Made by a program: the position numbers and the translations under genes. A stretch of 38,807 nt of DNA, taken from Nitrospirota bacterium (GTDB lineage: Bacteria > Nitrospirota > Nitrospiria > Nitrospirales > Nitrospiraceae). Position 1 is the first letter of the stretch. Every line of letters starts with the position of its first letter. Shown here piece by piece: positions 15,894 through 24,347 of the stretch. The notes under the pieces were generated by a model. That model was not told the DNA's origin. It saw only the letters and a list, made by a program, of their open reading frames with translations, and did no database searches. Location: positions 1 through 38,807 of the forward strand of contig JAGXAR010000031.1 in assembly GCA_018971525.1 (NCBI GenBank). Direction: 5' to 3'.

Positions 15894-16483
15894 TTACGGC
15901 ACCTTCACAAAGCGGAAACGCTCCCGCATCGTTCGGGTGATCAATCCCACTCCGCATTCATCCCCGATCAGCTCCACTGCGACAATCGCATCCGGGTCCT
16001 TGAAGTCGATGAGCGGCGCGGCGCCCTGCTCCCGTAAGTGCGCGAGCAGCGTGCGATCCAGTTCCTGCTCCAGTGGCTGGCTGTGGATGTCACCCGCATG
16101 GCCTCGCCGTTCGATCCGCACGTAGAACGAGCCGCTGTCGATCCGGTCTGCATAGGCCAGGACGGCTCGCGCAAGTTGGGACGGCAGATACTCGGCCTGA
16201 AGGCAAACGTGCGATCAATCGGGATCAGCCTGGCCAGGGGGCGGAGTAACCCTGGCCTCTCCTCTTCGCTACGGAGTAACTGCTCGCAGAAGGCTTCATG
16301 ATCCTCCACGCGCCCGACTAGTAGCCCGAGAAACGGCGTCCACCAGAAGTCGCCCAGCCGCTTCACGCACCTTGCCAGGTGTCGTTGTTCATGATCCTTA
16401 GCGGTGACCACCACATTCCAGGAAGGGAACGTCTGTGGCTCCTCCGTTCCTATAGTTGAGACCGTCGGTTGTCTCATCGTCAT
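15894..16483 (-). pseudogene. THUMP-domain protein broken by a single-base frameshift
   Basis: Read leftwards from ATG 16483 (ribosome site AGGGAGAG), the frame gives NVVVTAKDHEQRHLARCVKR and IPIDRTFAFR. It then goes out of frame near 16199. Shifting frame there restores QAEYLPSQLARAVLAYADRI, SGSFYVRIERRGHAGDIHS and DPDAIVAVELIGDECGVGLI through to the stop at 15894. The sum is a THUMP-type RNA-binding protein of about 195 residues. The break fits loss of one C in TTC(C)AGG. It could be a genuine mutation or a sequencing error. THUMP proteins usually help tRNA-modification enzymes. Confidence 0.8.
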
Positions 16484-16534
16484 GGACTCTCCCTGACGAC
16501 AGGAAACAGTGGCCGCTTCTTCGTGATACGCACC

Positions 16535-17074
16535 TTACCCACAGTGATATGTGTCCAACGTTCCGGCTGCGACGGCTGCCTCCAGGTCTTCGATCGTCCT
16601 ATTGGACGACACCGAGGTGTCATATTCCTGCACCACCTCGTGACCGGGACGAGCATCCTTATCTCGCTGTTTGATCAGCAGCCACTGCTGTGGCCGGTCT
16701 TTCATGCGCACCAAGGTGAAGCCGCCCCGCAACCGTTGTCCGTGCAGATGCACTTCTAACTTACCCGCATGGAGCATCATCGACAGCGATGCAGAGCCCT
16801 GGTTCGCATCGAGCGGTTCGAACCAGCCTGTATCCCACACCAACACCGGCCCCGCTCCATAATGGCCTTCTTCGATCACCCCCTCGAACTCCGCATACCC
16901 GAGATCGTGATCCTCCACTTCCACGGCAAGCCGTTTGACAGTTGGGTCCAACGAGGGGCCCTTGGGGATAGCCCAAGACTTGAGCAGGCCGCCGATTTCC
17001 AGACGGAAATCATAATGAAGGTGAGAGGCCTGATGCTTTTGCACCGTGAAGATCGGCCGCTTGGATCTCGGCAT
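16535..17074 (-). CDS. Stand-alone LigD-type DNA 3'-phosphoesterase
   Basis: The 179-residue protein corresponds to the phosphoesterase (PE) domain of bacterial NHEJ ligase LigD. The PE domain trims 3'-phosphate and ribonucleotide ends. Catalytic-type residues are visible in FTVQKHQASHLHYDFRLEIG (His, His, Asp, Arg) and VEDHDLGYAEFEG (His), with EEGHYGAGPVLVWDTG following. The start is ATG 17074, preceded by AGGAGAAT. There is no ligase or polymerase domain and no Ku in the window. It follows the adenosine-specific kinase gene by 13 bases, so the two are almost certainly co-transcribed. Confidence 0.93.
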   Translation of the reverse strand: MPRSKRPIFTVQKHQASHLHYDFRLEIGGLLKSWAIPKGPSLDPTVKRLAVEVEDHDLGYAEFEGVIEEGHYGAGPVLVWDTGWFEPLDANQGSASLSMMLHAGKLEVHLHGQRLRGGFTLVRMKDRPQQWLLIKQRDKDARPGHEVVQEYDTSVSSNRTIEDLEAAVAAGTLDTYHCG

Positions 17075-17087
17075 ATTCTCCTGTGCC

Positions 17088-17582
17088 TCAGAGCTTGTAC
17101 CCGAACCGGCGCAACAATGCTTTCCGTTCCACGATATCTGCTTCCGCCTCAATCCCCTTCGGAGGAAATCCATCGACCACGCCGAGAATCCCCCTCCCTT
17201 GCCCGGTCTCCGCCAGTATCACCTCCACCGGATTGGCCGTCGCACAGTAGATCAGGCAGACTTCCGGAACCTGCCGGATGGCAGGCAGCACGTTCACAGG
17301 ATAACAATTCTTCAAGAGCACCAGAAAACTATGGCCTGCCCCGATGTTCTTGGCATGGGTCCGCGCCAGTTCAATCAGCTCCTGATCTGTACCGCTCCAT
17401 CGCACCAGACAGGGCTCCGAGGCCTCGCAGAACGCCAATCCAAACGCGATGCCCGGCACAGCCGTGACCAGGGCCTCGTGAAGATCCTCGACGGTCTTAA
17501 TGAAATGAGCCTGACCAAGAATGACTTGGACCGCCGGAGGACTCGGAATATGAACCTTCACAGAGATCAGACTGATGGACAT
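17088..17582 (-). CDS. Adenosine-specific kinase family protein (DUF355)
   Basis: The 164-residue protein matches the adenosine-specific kinase family along its length: ILGQAHFIKTVEDLHEALV, GIAFGLAFCEASEPCLVRW, GAGHSFLVLLKNCYPVNVL and FPPKGIEAEADIVERKALLR. The family is mainly archaeal and of modest biochemical characterisation; adenosine binding is the named property. It is the first gene of the leftward group with LigD-PE, THUMP and a small protein. The start codon lies at the edge of a strong hairpin (17581-17608). Confidence 0.9.
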   Translation of the reverse strand: MSISLISVKVHIPSPPAVQVILGQAHFIKTVEDLHEALVTAVPGIAFGLAFCEASEPCLVRWSGTDQELIELARTHAKNIGAGHSFLVLLKNCYPVNVLPAIRQVPEVCLIYCATANPVEVILAETGQGRGILGVVDGFPPKGIEAEADIVERKALLRRFGYKL

Positions 17583-17608
17583 CGACTCCGCCTCACGTGT
17601 GAGTCGAT
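17581..17608 (-). promoter_or_regulatory. Hairpin overlapping the start codon of the adenosine-specific kinase gene
   Basis: A perfect 8-bp stem (atcgactc with gagtcgat, 12-base loop) lies at the 5' end of the gene. On the mRNA the last stem bases include the AU of the AUG, and the purine-rich ribosome site (GAGGCGGAG) sits in the loop and right arm. It could control translation initiation. This is seen in sequence only. Confidence 0.45.
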
Positions 17609-18445
17609 AGAAGCATCAGCCATGCCACCGAGGAGACTGAAGACGATCGCTCGTCGTCCCACATTAACCTCAGGACTTCTCACGACTCTGTGACACCCTG
17701 ATCGAGAAGGTGCGGACCATGATGACTCCTGACATGGCCCGCCTTTGCCCTATTACGCCACAGTGATTCAATGACCTAGCCTGACGGGACATTTCCAACG
17801 GTTGACCTCTCACTAAGCACGGTTACCTTATAGGTGAGCGGAGGCTCGGTGAGAGGAACATTCAAGATAATCGAGGTCAGGGGTAGGGGTGGTGAGCAGG
17901 CCCGCTGAGAGGTCGGGAAGCCTAAAACTCCTCCAATAGACAAAAGGCTCTCGGAACCCGCCCCCGCTCCGGTTTTTTTGACTCTCCTCGCAAAGTTCCC
18001 CAGCTAACAAATCCTCCACTAGTTACGTCTTGTTTTTATGAGGCCCAGGCATTGTGGTTCGCTGTGTGCAAGAAGGCTGGCGTGCGGGATGAGATTGAGA
18101 TACGTCATTGCGCAGGATGATCAAAAAACGGCCACTAGGCCGCAGTGAGTGGAGAGCCTGGCGCACCTCGACGCGAGGACACTGTTGCGCTTCGGCGGAT
18201 CGTGATCCGGGTTACGCTCCGACAGCCAGGAGTGATATCTCCATGTCCGTGACAATGTCCCGACCTTGATCACCGCCAGAATCCTGAGATAGATCTGCAG
18301 GGCATTACGTGATCCGCTTTGGTCCAGAGGGAGACTACGGAACGCTGCTTCGGCAGCTTTGTGTTCGTCATGAATGAGTCGGGGCTACCCTAGTCAGCGT
18401 GCACCTCCTCGCTGTGCTTATGGACAATACTTCCTGTTTCTCCAT
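17609..18445. other. Long gene-free region between the AIR-synthase gene and the adenosine-specific kinase gene
   Basis: About 840 bases with no supported gene. It holds a degraded copy of the 'caggatgatcaaaaaacggcc...ggccgcag' repeat motif at about 18111-18148, which can also fold as a small hairpin (cggcc/ggccg). Leftward frames between 18130 and 18375 are open but have no recognisable domain. The promoter for the leftward kinase operon should lie at its left end. Confidence 0.45.
18111..18148 (+). repeat. Degraded repeat end related to the MITE-like elements
   Basis: The sequence gcaggatgatcaaaaaacgg followed by ccactaggccgcagtgag resembles the conserved ends of the repeats at 199-351 and 9651-9790 (caggatgctcaaaaa..gcc..gccgca). 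Only one end is recognisable. Confidence 0.5.
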
Positions 18446-19546
18446 TTAGCGCGATGGCCTGTAGGAAGGATTCAGTACACGGGTCATTTCATCCACGGGA
18501 AAGCGGGGAACCGGGCGGACCCGTCTCCCATCGGTGACGAAGGTGACTCCCTTCCGAGCCGGGACAATGGTGCCGATCTGTGTAGCTGCAATACCCGATC
18601 GGGTGAGGCGTCGGAGGATCGCCTGCGCCCGGCTGGGGTCCGCACAGATGATCAGGGCACCTGACGCAATGGCCCCAAGGGGATTCATGCCGAAGTCGTC
18701 GCAGAGTCGGCGTCCCTCGGGCAGAATAGGGATCGCCCGTTCGTCAACCTGTACTCCAACCCGGGCAGCCTCGGCGAGCTCATACAGGGCCGCGCTCAGA
18801 CCTCCTTCTGTCGGATCATGCATCGCATGCACTCCGCCAACTGCCAGGGCAATGGTGGCGTCACGGACGATGGTCACGCCGGGGTCTGTGAAATACCGAC
18901 GGCACCGGGCTACGAATCGCGCCGAATAGCGATGCTGGAGTTCCTTGCTCTTCTCACGCGCCAGGATCGACACCGCTTCGATCGGGATGCCCTTCGTGAG
19001 CAACACGGCGTCTCCCACGCGGGCCCCTGCTGTGGTGATCAATCGGTTTTTTGGGCACTGTCCCAGAAGGCAGCCGACGACTACGGGTCGAGTCACCGCG
19101 GCGGTCACCTCCGTATGACCGCCGCACAGTGAGATCTTCAGTCTGCGACAGGCTCTCCCGATCTGCGAAAAGATACGGGACACCCCCGCGCTCGTGGTTG
19201 TCCCGGCCGGCAGCAACATCGTGGCTAAAAACCAGCGAGGCCGGGCACCCATCGTGGCAAGATCATTGGCATTGATCGCCAGCGCGTACGCGCCAATCTC
19301 CTCCGTCACGAAGGTGACGGGATCTGTTTTGATCATCACATACTGGCCACCTATGTCGAGAGCCGCCGCATCAAGACCGATCCCGGCACCCACGATGACG
19401 CGTGGGTCGCGGTTTCTGGCGTAGCGAGCCAGCATGGTGCGGAGCAACGTAACCGGGAGCTTTCCGATCGGAAGCGAACGGCCTCCCCGTCCGAGCGGTA
19501 GCGCTGGCGTGAGACTCGTGCTGTTGGTGAAATGAGAGGAGCCCAT
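18446..19546 (-). CDS. AIR synthase-related protein (HypE-like)
   Basis: About 366 residues of the PurM/HypE/ThiL ATP-binding superfamily. The N-terminal half shows VIVGAGIGLDAAALDIGG, DPVTFVTEEIGAYALAINAN and DLATMGARPRWFLATMLLP, the nucleotide-binding loops. It continues with LCGGHTEVTAAV and MHDPTEGGLSAALYELAEAA. The C-terminus ends LNPSYRPSR and lacks the terminal cysteine that HypE carbamoylates, so it is not a functional HypE. Substrate unknown. The first 25 residues (including SLTPALPLGRGG) look like translated repeat sequence, so the true start may be further in. No strong ribosome site was found. Confidence 0.85.
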   Translation of the reverse strand: MGSSHFTNSTSLTPALPLGRGGRSLPIGKLPVTLLRTMLARYARNRDPRVIVGAGIGLDAAALDIGGQYVMIKTDPVTFVTEEIGAYALAINANDLATMGARPRWFLATMLLPAGTTTSAGVSRIFSQIGRACRRLKISLCGGHTEVTAAVTRPVVVGCLLGQCPKNRLITTAGARVGDAVLLTKGIPIEAVSILAREKSKELQHRYSARFVARCRRYFTDPGVTIVRDATIALAVGGVHAMHDPTEGGLSAALYELAEAARVGVQVDERAIPILPEGRRLCDDFGMNPLGAIASGALIICADPSRAQAILRRLTRSGIAATQIGTIVPARKGVTFVTDGRRVRPVPRFPVDEMTRVLNPSYRPSR

Positions 19547-19574
19547 CTGAACGGTACTCGGCGGCGATTAGGGC

Positions 19575-19799
19575 CTAAGCCAGCTCGCCGCCTTCCTTTT
19601 CGATCTTGCGCTTCTTGGACACCGCTTCTGCCTGTACCACATTCTTGCAATGCGCACACACCCAGTGGCCATACAACAGCGCCGGCCCCGCCACTCCGCA
19701 GAGAAGACAATGGCTGGGCTCTTCGAACGGCGGTTTCTCCTCTCGTTTCTCTTCCCTGTTCTGTTCCGTTTTCTCTGACTTCACCCTCGTAGCCTCCAT
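19575..19799 (-). CDS. Small zinc-ribbon protein
   Basis: The 74-residue protein has a highly charged Lys/Glu-rich N-terminus and two Cys pairs (CLLCG and CAHCK) separated by 13 residues. This is a minimal zinc ribbon. The C-terminus is basic and charged (SKKRKIEKEGG). It lies between rtcB and the HypE-like gene on the same strand, 44 bases after rtcB. A nucleic-acid or protein contact role is plausible but not shown. Confidence 0.65.
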   Translation of the reverse strand: MEATRVKSEKTEQNREEKREEKPPFEEPSHCLLCGVAGPALLYGHWVCAHCKNVVQAEAVSKKRKIEKEGGELA

Positions 19800-19843
19800 T
19801 GCATCTCAGGCGATCATCGTGTGATGCCCTGACCTCTGTTCTC

Positions 19844-21274
19844 CTACCCCTTCACACACATGAGCGGTTCAAGCCTTGCCACCTTCCGCGCCAGGTTCGC
19901 TTCGTCCGCCGCATCGACCACCTCGCTGACATCCTTGTAAGCGCCAGGCGCTTCTTCGGCCACTCCGCGGAGCGACGGACTGCGAATCAGGATCCCGCGT
20001 GTGGCTAACTCCGTCACCACGTCACGACCACGCCACTGCCGAAGCGCCTGATGCCGGCTCATGCTGCGACCGGCTCCGTGACAGGCGGACCCGAACGCCA
20101 GCGCCATGCTCTCCTTCGTGCCCACGAGCACATACGAGGCCGTTCCCATCGTGCCGCCGATGAGGACCGGTTGGCCCACGGCTCGGAGTGATGAAGGAAC
20201 ATCAGGATGGCCGGGGCCGAAGGCCCGCGTGGCACCTTTGCGATGGACGAAAAGACGAGTGGGCGTCCCGTCGATGACATGCTCCTCGACTTTGCAGGTG
20301 TTATGCGAGACGTCGTAGAGCAACGAGAGTGTGGCCTGTGGCAATAAGTCGGCGAACACCTGCCTGACAAGATGTGTGACGATCTGACGGTTGGCGAGGG
20401 CGCAGTTGATCCCTGCTCGCATTGCGCCGAGATAATCCTGCCCCACCTCCGAATTGATCGGGGCGGACGCCAATTCGCGGTCCGGCAATTCGATGTGGTA
20501 CCGGGCCGCGCTCACGGCCATGCGTTTGAGGAACTCTGTGCCGATCTGATGGCCGAGTCCGCGCGAGCCGCAATGGATACTGACGATAAGATCTCCTTTG
20601 CGGAGCCCGAAGATCGGCGCCGCCTCTGCATCGAAGACCTGCACGACCTGTTGCACTTCGAGGTAGTGGTTCCCGGAGCCGAGCGTCCCCATCTCATCCT
20701 GCTGGCGCTTCTTGGCGTAGTCCGACACGCACCCCGGTTTAGCGTCGGCCATGCAGCCATGCTCTTCGATGAACTCGAGGTCCTCGTGCAGCCCGTAGCC
20801 TTTCCCCACCGCCCACCGCGCGCCGCCGGCAAGCATGGCGTCCATCTCGTGTCGATCCAAGTGCACCTTCCCCCTGCTCCCTACGCCGGCGGGAATGCGG
20901 TGAAACAAGGCCTCGGCCAGTTGTTCCTTCACCGGCTGAAGATCCTCGACCGTGAGTCCCGTGCGAAGCGCCCGGACGCCACAGGAAATGTCGAAGCCCA
21001 CACCGCCGGCAGACACCACCCCTCCGAGATCGGGATCGAACGCAGCGACCCCGCCGATGGGAAACCCATAGCCCCAATGGGCATCGGGCATCGCATAGGA
21101 GGCTTGGACAATCCCCGGCAGCGTCGCGACGTTGGTGACTTGTTCATAGACCTTCTCGTCCATGTCGCGAATCAGGGATTCGGTAGCATAGATCACCCCC
21201 GGCACCCGCATCTTGCCGCGGGGAGAAATGTGCCATTCGTCAGGCCCTCGTCGTTTCAACAGGTTGAGATCCAT
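19844..21274 (-). CDS. rtcB: RNA-splicing ligase RtcB
   Basis: GTP- and Mn-dependent ligase joining 2',3'-cyclic phosphate or 3'-phosphate ends to 5'-OH ends. The 476-residue length is typical. Metal and active-site motifs are visible: MPDAHWGYGFPIGGVAAF, VGFDISCGVRAL, GTLGSGNHYLEVQQV, SIHCGSRGLGHQ, LYDVSHNTCKVEEH, and the guanylylated-His region ACHGAGRSMSRHQA. It is directly downstream of archease (24-base gap) and prs. A zinc-ribbon gene and the HypE-like gene follow it. Confidence 0.97.
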   Translation of the reverse strand: MDLNLLKRRGPDEWHISPRGKMRVPGVIYATESLIRDMDEKVYEQVTNVATLPGIVQASYAMPDAHWGYGFPIGGVAAFDPDLGGVVSAGGVGFDISCGVRALRTGLTVEDLQPVKEQLAEALFHRIPAGVGSRGKVHLDRHEMDAMLAGGARWAVGKGYGLHEDLEFIEEHGCMADAKPGCVSDYAKKRQQDEMGTLGSGNHYLEVQQVVQVFDAEAAPIFGLRKGDLIVSIHCGSRGLGHQIGTEFLKRMAVSAARYHIELPDRELASAPINSEVGQDYLGAMRAGINCALANRQIVTHLVRQVFADLLPQATLSLLYDVSHNTCKVEEHVIDGTPTRLFVHRKGATRAFGPGHPDVPSSLRAVGQPVLIGGTMGTASYVLVGTKESMALAFGSACHGAGRSMSRHQALRQWRGRDVVTELATRGILIRSPSLRGVAEEAPGAYKDVSEVVDAADEANLARKVARLEPLMCVKG

Positions 21275-21298
21275 CCCTGCCTCATTTCTTAATGCGAC

Positions 21299-21757
21299 CT
21301 ACACATCCACCACACATTGAGCAATCCAGCGACCCTGCTCATCCTGCTTCACTGACAACTCGGTGTAGGTCGCGCCTTTCACTTCGACGGCCGGCTGATG
21401 TCTCGCCACATCGACCGGTTCTCCCCATGCCGTCCCTTGTAGCCCATGGTCGTTGAGGCGCACTGCAAAGCGGCTGAACAGCATCTTTCTTGTGGCCATT
21501 TCATAGACGAGCGCATTGAGCCAATCCACAAGCAGCAACTCATCATCAGGCGCCTCACAGGCCACGGTGACAGGCTGCGTCGGCATGACCTCGGCCGGAT
21601 CGGTAATCACCGCCGTCAAGGCCAGAGCCGCCCCTTCAAACGCAGCCTCCTTTGTCGAGCCGATCCCTCGAACGCCCATGTCGGCTTCGTGCGGGAAGTG
21701 TTCCCAATTTGGCTGCATTGAGCTCTCGACGTTGGTGCCGGCATACGACATGATCAC
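21299..21757 (-). CDS. Archease, RtcB-activating protein
   Basis: The 152-residue protein matches the archease family. It has an N-terminal [17 protein letters not shown], with the conserved His/Asp pair of the metal site, then [15 protein letters not shown] and [17 protein letters not shown]. The end is [20 protein letters not shown] and VVDV. Archease speeds the RtcB guanylylation step and allows multiple turnovers. It starts five bases after the prs stop (GTG 21757 or ATG 21751) and is followed by rtcB, so the three genes are very likely one operon. Confidence 0.95.
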   Translation of the reverse strand: MIMSYAGTNVESSMQPNWEHFPHEADMGVRGIGSTKEAAFEGAALALTAVITDPAEVMPTQPVTVACEAPDDELLLVDWLNALVYEMATRKMLFSRFAVRLNDHGLQGTAWGEPVDVARHQPAVEVKGATYTELSVKQDEQGRWIAQCVVDV

Positions 21758-21762
21758 AGAGC

Positions 21763-22743
21763 TCAGTACAGATCACCCAGTGACCGATGTTCCACGAGCC
21801 GTTTGAGCGCCCCGGCAATGACCGGAGCGATCGAAATACTCTGCAGGCGGGGCCAATCCTTCGGGCCTCCCGCAATAGTATCGGTGATCACGACCTTCCT
21901 CACGGCTTCGTGGATCAGTTTCTGACGAGCTCCAGCAAGAAGCAGCCCATGTGTGGCCGCGATTGTCAGTTCTGGACGAGCACCTGCCGTGAGCAGCGCC
22001 TCAATGGCAGAGGCCAGGGTACCGCCGGTTGAGATCATGTCATCCACGATGAGGCAGGCCCTGCCGGCCACATCGCCAACCAGATGCGTGACCTGGGTTC
22101 CTGTTCCGCTCTTTCGTCGCTTGTGAAGAACCGCAACCGTCCCGTTCAAGCGGTGCGCATATTCGGTCGCCATGCGAAACGCCCCGGCATCCGGTGCGAC
22201 CACCACGACCCCCGGCGATGTCTCCTCGCGCAGGTAGATCGACAGGTGCGGCACAGCCGTCAGCGAGTCAACGGGGATTCGAAAAAACCCTTCGATCTGC
22301 GGGGCATGGAGATCAACCGTCACCACGTGATGAACCCCGACGGCCTCCAGGACGTCCGCAACCATCCGTCCCATGATCGGCTCGCGCCGTCCATGGCGCT
22401 TGTCAGATCGCGCATAGCCCATATAGGGCACCACTGCCGTGATGCGCGCAGCCGCCGCCCGCCGACAAGCATCCGCCAAGGCCAACAATTCGACGAAATG
22501 CTCATTCGCGGGTGGTGAGAGCGACTGCACGAGGAAAACTTCTTTTCGCCGTACCGACTCCTGCAGCTGGATGGAAGTCTCCCCGTCCGGGAAGCGGTCG
22601 ATTGCACAGGCACCCAAAAGCATTCCCAGATCCGCCGCGATCGCAGCCGCCAATTCAGGGTTCGCGGTCCCCGCGAAGATGACGAATTCCTTTGGCACGT
22701 GTGGCGATTCCTCCCTTGAAGGTCCGGGCTCGGTTCCATCCAT
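21763..22743 (-). CDS. prs: Ribose-phosphate diphosphokinase (PRPP synthetase)
   Basis: Makes PRPP from ribose 5-phosphate and ATP, feeding nucleotide, histidine and NAD synthesis. The 326 residues contain [62 protein letters not shown] and the PRPP-binding loop [17 protein letters not shown]. An N-terminal extension of about 15 residues precedes the conserved start. ATG 22743 has AGGAG upstream, and a GTG at the VPKEF position also has GGAGG at longer spacing. The copy sits at the head of the RtcB operon, and a housekeeping prs may exist elsewhere. Confidence 0.95.
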   Translation of the reverse strand: MDGTEPGPSREESPHVPKEFVIFAGTANPELAAAIAADLGMLLGACAIDRFPDGETSIQLQESVRRKEVFLVQSLSPPANEHFVELLALADACRRAAAARITAVVPYMGYARSDKRHGRREPIMGRMVADVLEAVGVHHVVTVDLHAPQIEGFFRIPVDSLTAVPHLSIYLREETSPGVVVVAPDAGAFRMATEYAHRLNGTVAVLHKRRKSGTGTQVTHLVGDVAGRACLIVDDMISTGGTLASAIEALLTAGARPELTIAATHGLLLAGARQKLIHEAVRKVVITDTIAGGPKDWPRLQSISIAPVIAGALKRLVEHRSLGDLY

Positions 22744-22927
22744 GACCGAAGCTCCTGATTCAAGTCATTGCGCCCATGTATCAGCCGGAAGATTGCACCG
22801 CTCGATCATGCGCAGGACAATTTCTCAACTCCCAATCTGCCTGGTTTCCCGTGGCGGGTCAGCAGGCTCGTTCCTCAAGCTCTCTCTGGCCTCGTTTTCT
22901 GGTTTGGGGTCACCTGCATCGAGGAAT

Positions 22928-23293
22928 TTAAGGCTTCACCTTCACATGCGGAGCCGCGCTGCGAATGTATGCGATCAGATCTTGGACTTGCTCCTCGGTG
23001 AGGGTGTCCTCCCAGTTATGCATGCCGAGGAACTGTTTGCCCTGCTTGATAAGCTTCGCTAATTCGGCGTCGTCTTTGAGGCGGGAAAGGTACGTGTGAA
23101 AGCTGGCGGGAGGAACGCTGAGGGACGCGGCGTCTGGTCCTTTCCCATCCAGTCTCACGCCATGACAGTGGAGACAGTTCCGTTGATATATCCGTTGACC
23201 CACGTCGATCGTGCTGAGGCGGGTCTCGGCCAGTGCCCCTAAGCTGCTGAGGATCAATGCGAACATGGCGCCGATGAGCATCTTTGTGGTCAT
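22928..23293 (-). CDS. Small c-type cytochrome, copy 1
   Basis: The 121-residue precursor starts at ATG 23293, preceded by GGAAGG. Its signal peptide is MLIGAMFALILSSLGALAE. The heme-attachment motif CLHCH lies in YQRNCLHCHGVRLDGKGP. A likely distal Met lies in FLGMHNWEDTLTEEQ, and the terminal helix is QVQDLIAYIRSA. The protein is nearly identical to the cytochrome at 34363-34728. The partner electron-transfer protein is unknown. The adjacent Spy-like relic (23452-23675) shows the two were duplicated together. Confidence 0.92.
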   Translation of the reverse strand: MTTKMLIGAMFALILSSLGALAETRLSTIDVGQRIYQRNCLHCHGVRLDGKGPDAASLSVPPASFHTYLSRLKDDAELAKLIKQGKQFLGMHNWEDTLTEEQVQDLIAYIRSAAPHVKVKP

Positions 23294-23451
23294 CTCAAGC
23301 CTTCCGTCAACGGGGTCATCCCTCAACGGAACCATCTGACACGTGGGCACAAGCCGACACCATCGGACACGCAAGAAGAACCCTCCACAGTTTTGAGTGC
23401 GACAACCGTGGCGTCACTGCATCGTGACGCTCGTGGCTCTCCACCATGGCG

Positions 23452-23675
23452 CTATCTGGTGTCTTTCGCTGACTCGTGGCCTCCGCTGACTGCGCCAACG
23501 TGTCGGCCGCTCATCATCTCGCGCATCCTCTTCTCATGGGCAGCCTTGCCTTCCTTGCGTTGTTCGAGCGTCAAGACCGCGAGCGCATTGTGCCGGGCCT
23601 TGAACCCCGCCATCCGCAGTCCCACTTCCAACATTTCGCTCTATGTCACTTTTGCTTCGATCGTAGAGAGGTCGA
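23452..23675 (-). pseudogene. Truncated Spy/CpxP-like gene fragment (duplicate of 34850-35383)
   Basis: Read leftwards it gives DLSTIEAKVT, a stop (TAG where the intact copy has CAG), then MLEVGLRMAGFKARHNALAV, LTLEQRKEGKAAHEKRM and REMMSGRHVG. This matches the C-terminal third of the intact Spy-like protein. The 5' two thirds are missing upstream of about 23676. The original stop is also lost, adding ESAKDTR. Confidence 0.85.
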
Positions 23676-24347
23676 AGCACGATGGCTACGAAAACAAGCA
23701 AGTGCTGCGCCAATGCAAATAGATCATCCCGAAGCCGCAGACAGCGCGCGACAAATCATGGACTTTGGAGCGGGGACCCGCGACTGAGCGATCACCCTGA
23801 CACTCTGGATGTAAGGCGAAATGCGACAGCGTAAGGAGGTGGGTGTGGACCTATGCGACAAAGATATATGTCAAGCCTATTCCGCTGTGCCATGTCGAAC
23901 CATGATCCTTGTGAGTCGGCAAGGTCAGCCGATGATGAGCGCGCTGGTCCAGAGGAATGACCGAAATCAATGAAGAGATGTTCCCATGGCAATGGATCAG
24001 TCATTCTCAAATTTGTGGCATTAAGAGACATCCATTCATCTCTCCGTGCCCCCATATGCGACATGCGTCGCCTTCATCGGCATAGGTGAACGTTCTTGCT
24101 CCCGAGCTATCTCATCACCCTTCTTAGGCTTTCAACGCGCGGTCGGCGTTATGCGCATTGGCATTCATCGTGCACCGTGGTTTCACGTTACGAAGGGAGA
24201 AGCGGCTCATGTGAGCCCATGCGATGAACAAGTCATGGATGTGCAGGATCGCCTCGCAAAGGTACTGCGCAGCTCATTCATCAGGAGCGGAACGAACATC
24301 CAGGGAGCCCCCGACGTGGTCGACTGAACAGCCGGAAACGACGCGAG
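23676..24347. other. Long gene-free region upstream of cbpA
   Basis: About 670 bases beginning at the breakpoint of the Spy-like relic. Several short frames exist, such as a rightward 93-codon one at 24046. None shows a recognisable domain or a good ribosome site. It should contain the promoter of the CbpA-CbpM operon, but I could not identify a heat-shock sigma site or CIRCE-type inverted repeat. Confidence 0.4.

Noticed and set aside
18130-18375. Leftward open stretch (DEHKAAEAAFRSLPLDQSGS...)
   Set aside because: Open but with no start, ribosome site or recognisable family; may be chance or an unidentifiable relic.
20372-21292. Rightward open frame of about 306 codons
   Set aside because: Antisense to rtcB; composition is a mirror of the RtcB codons.
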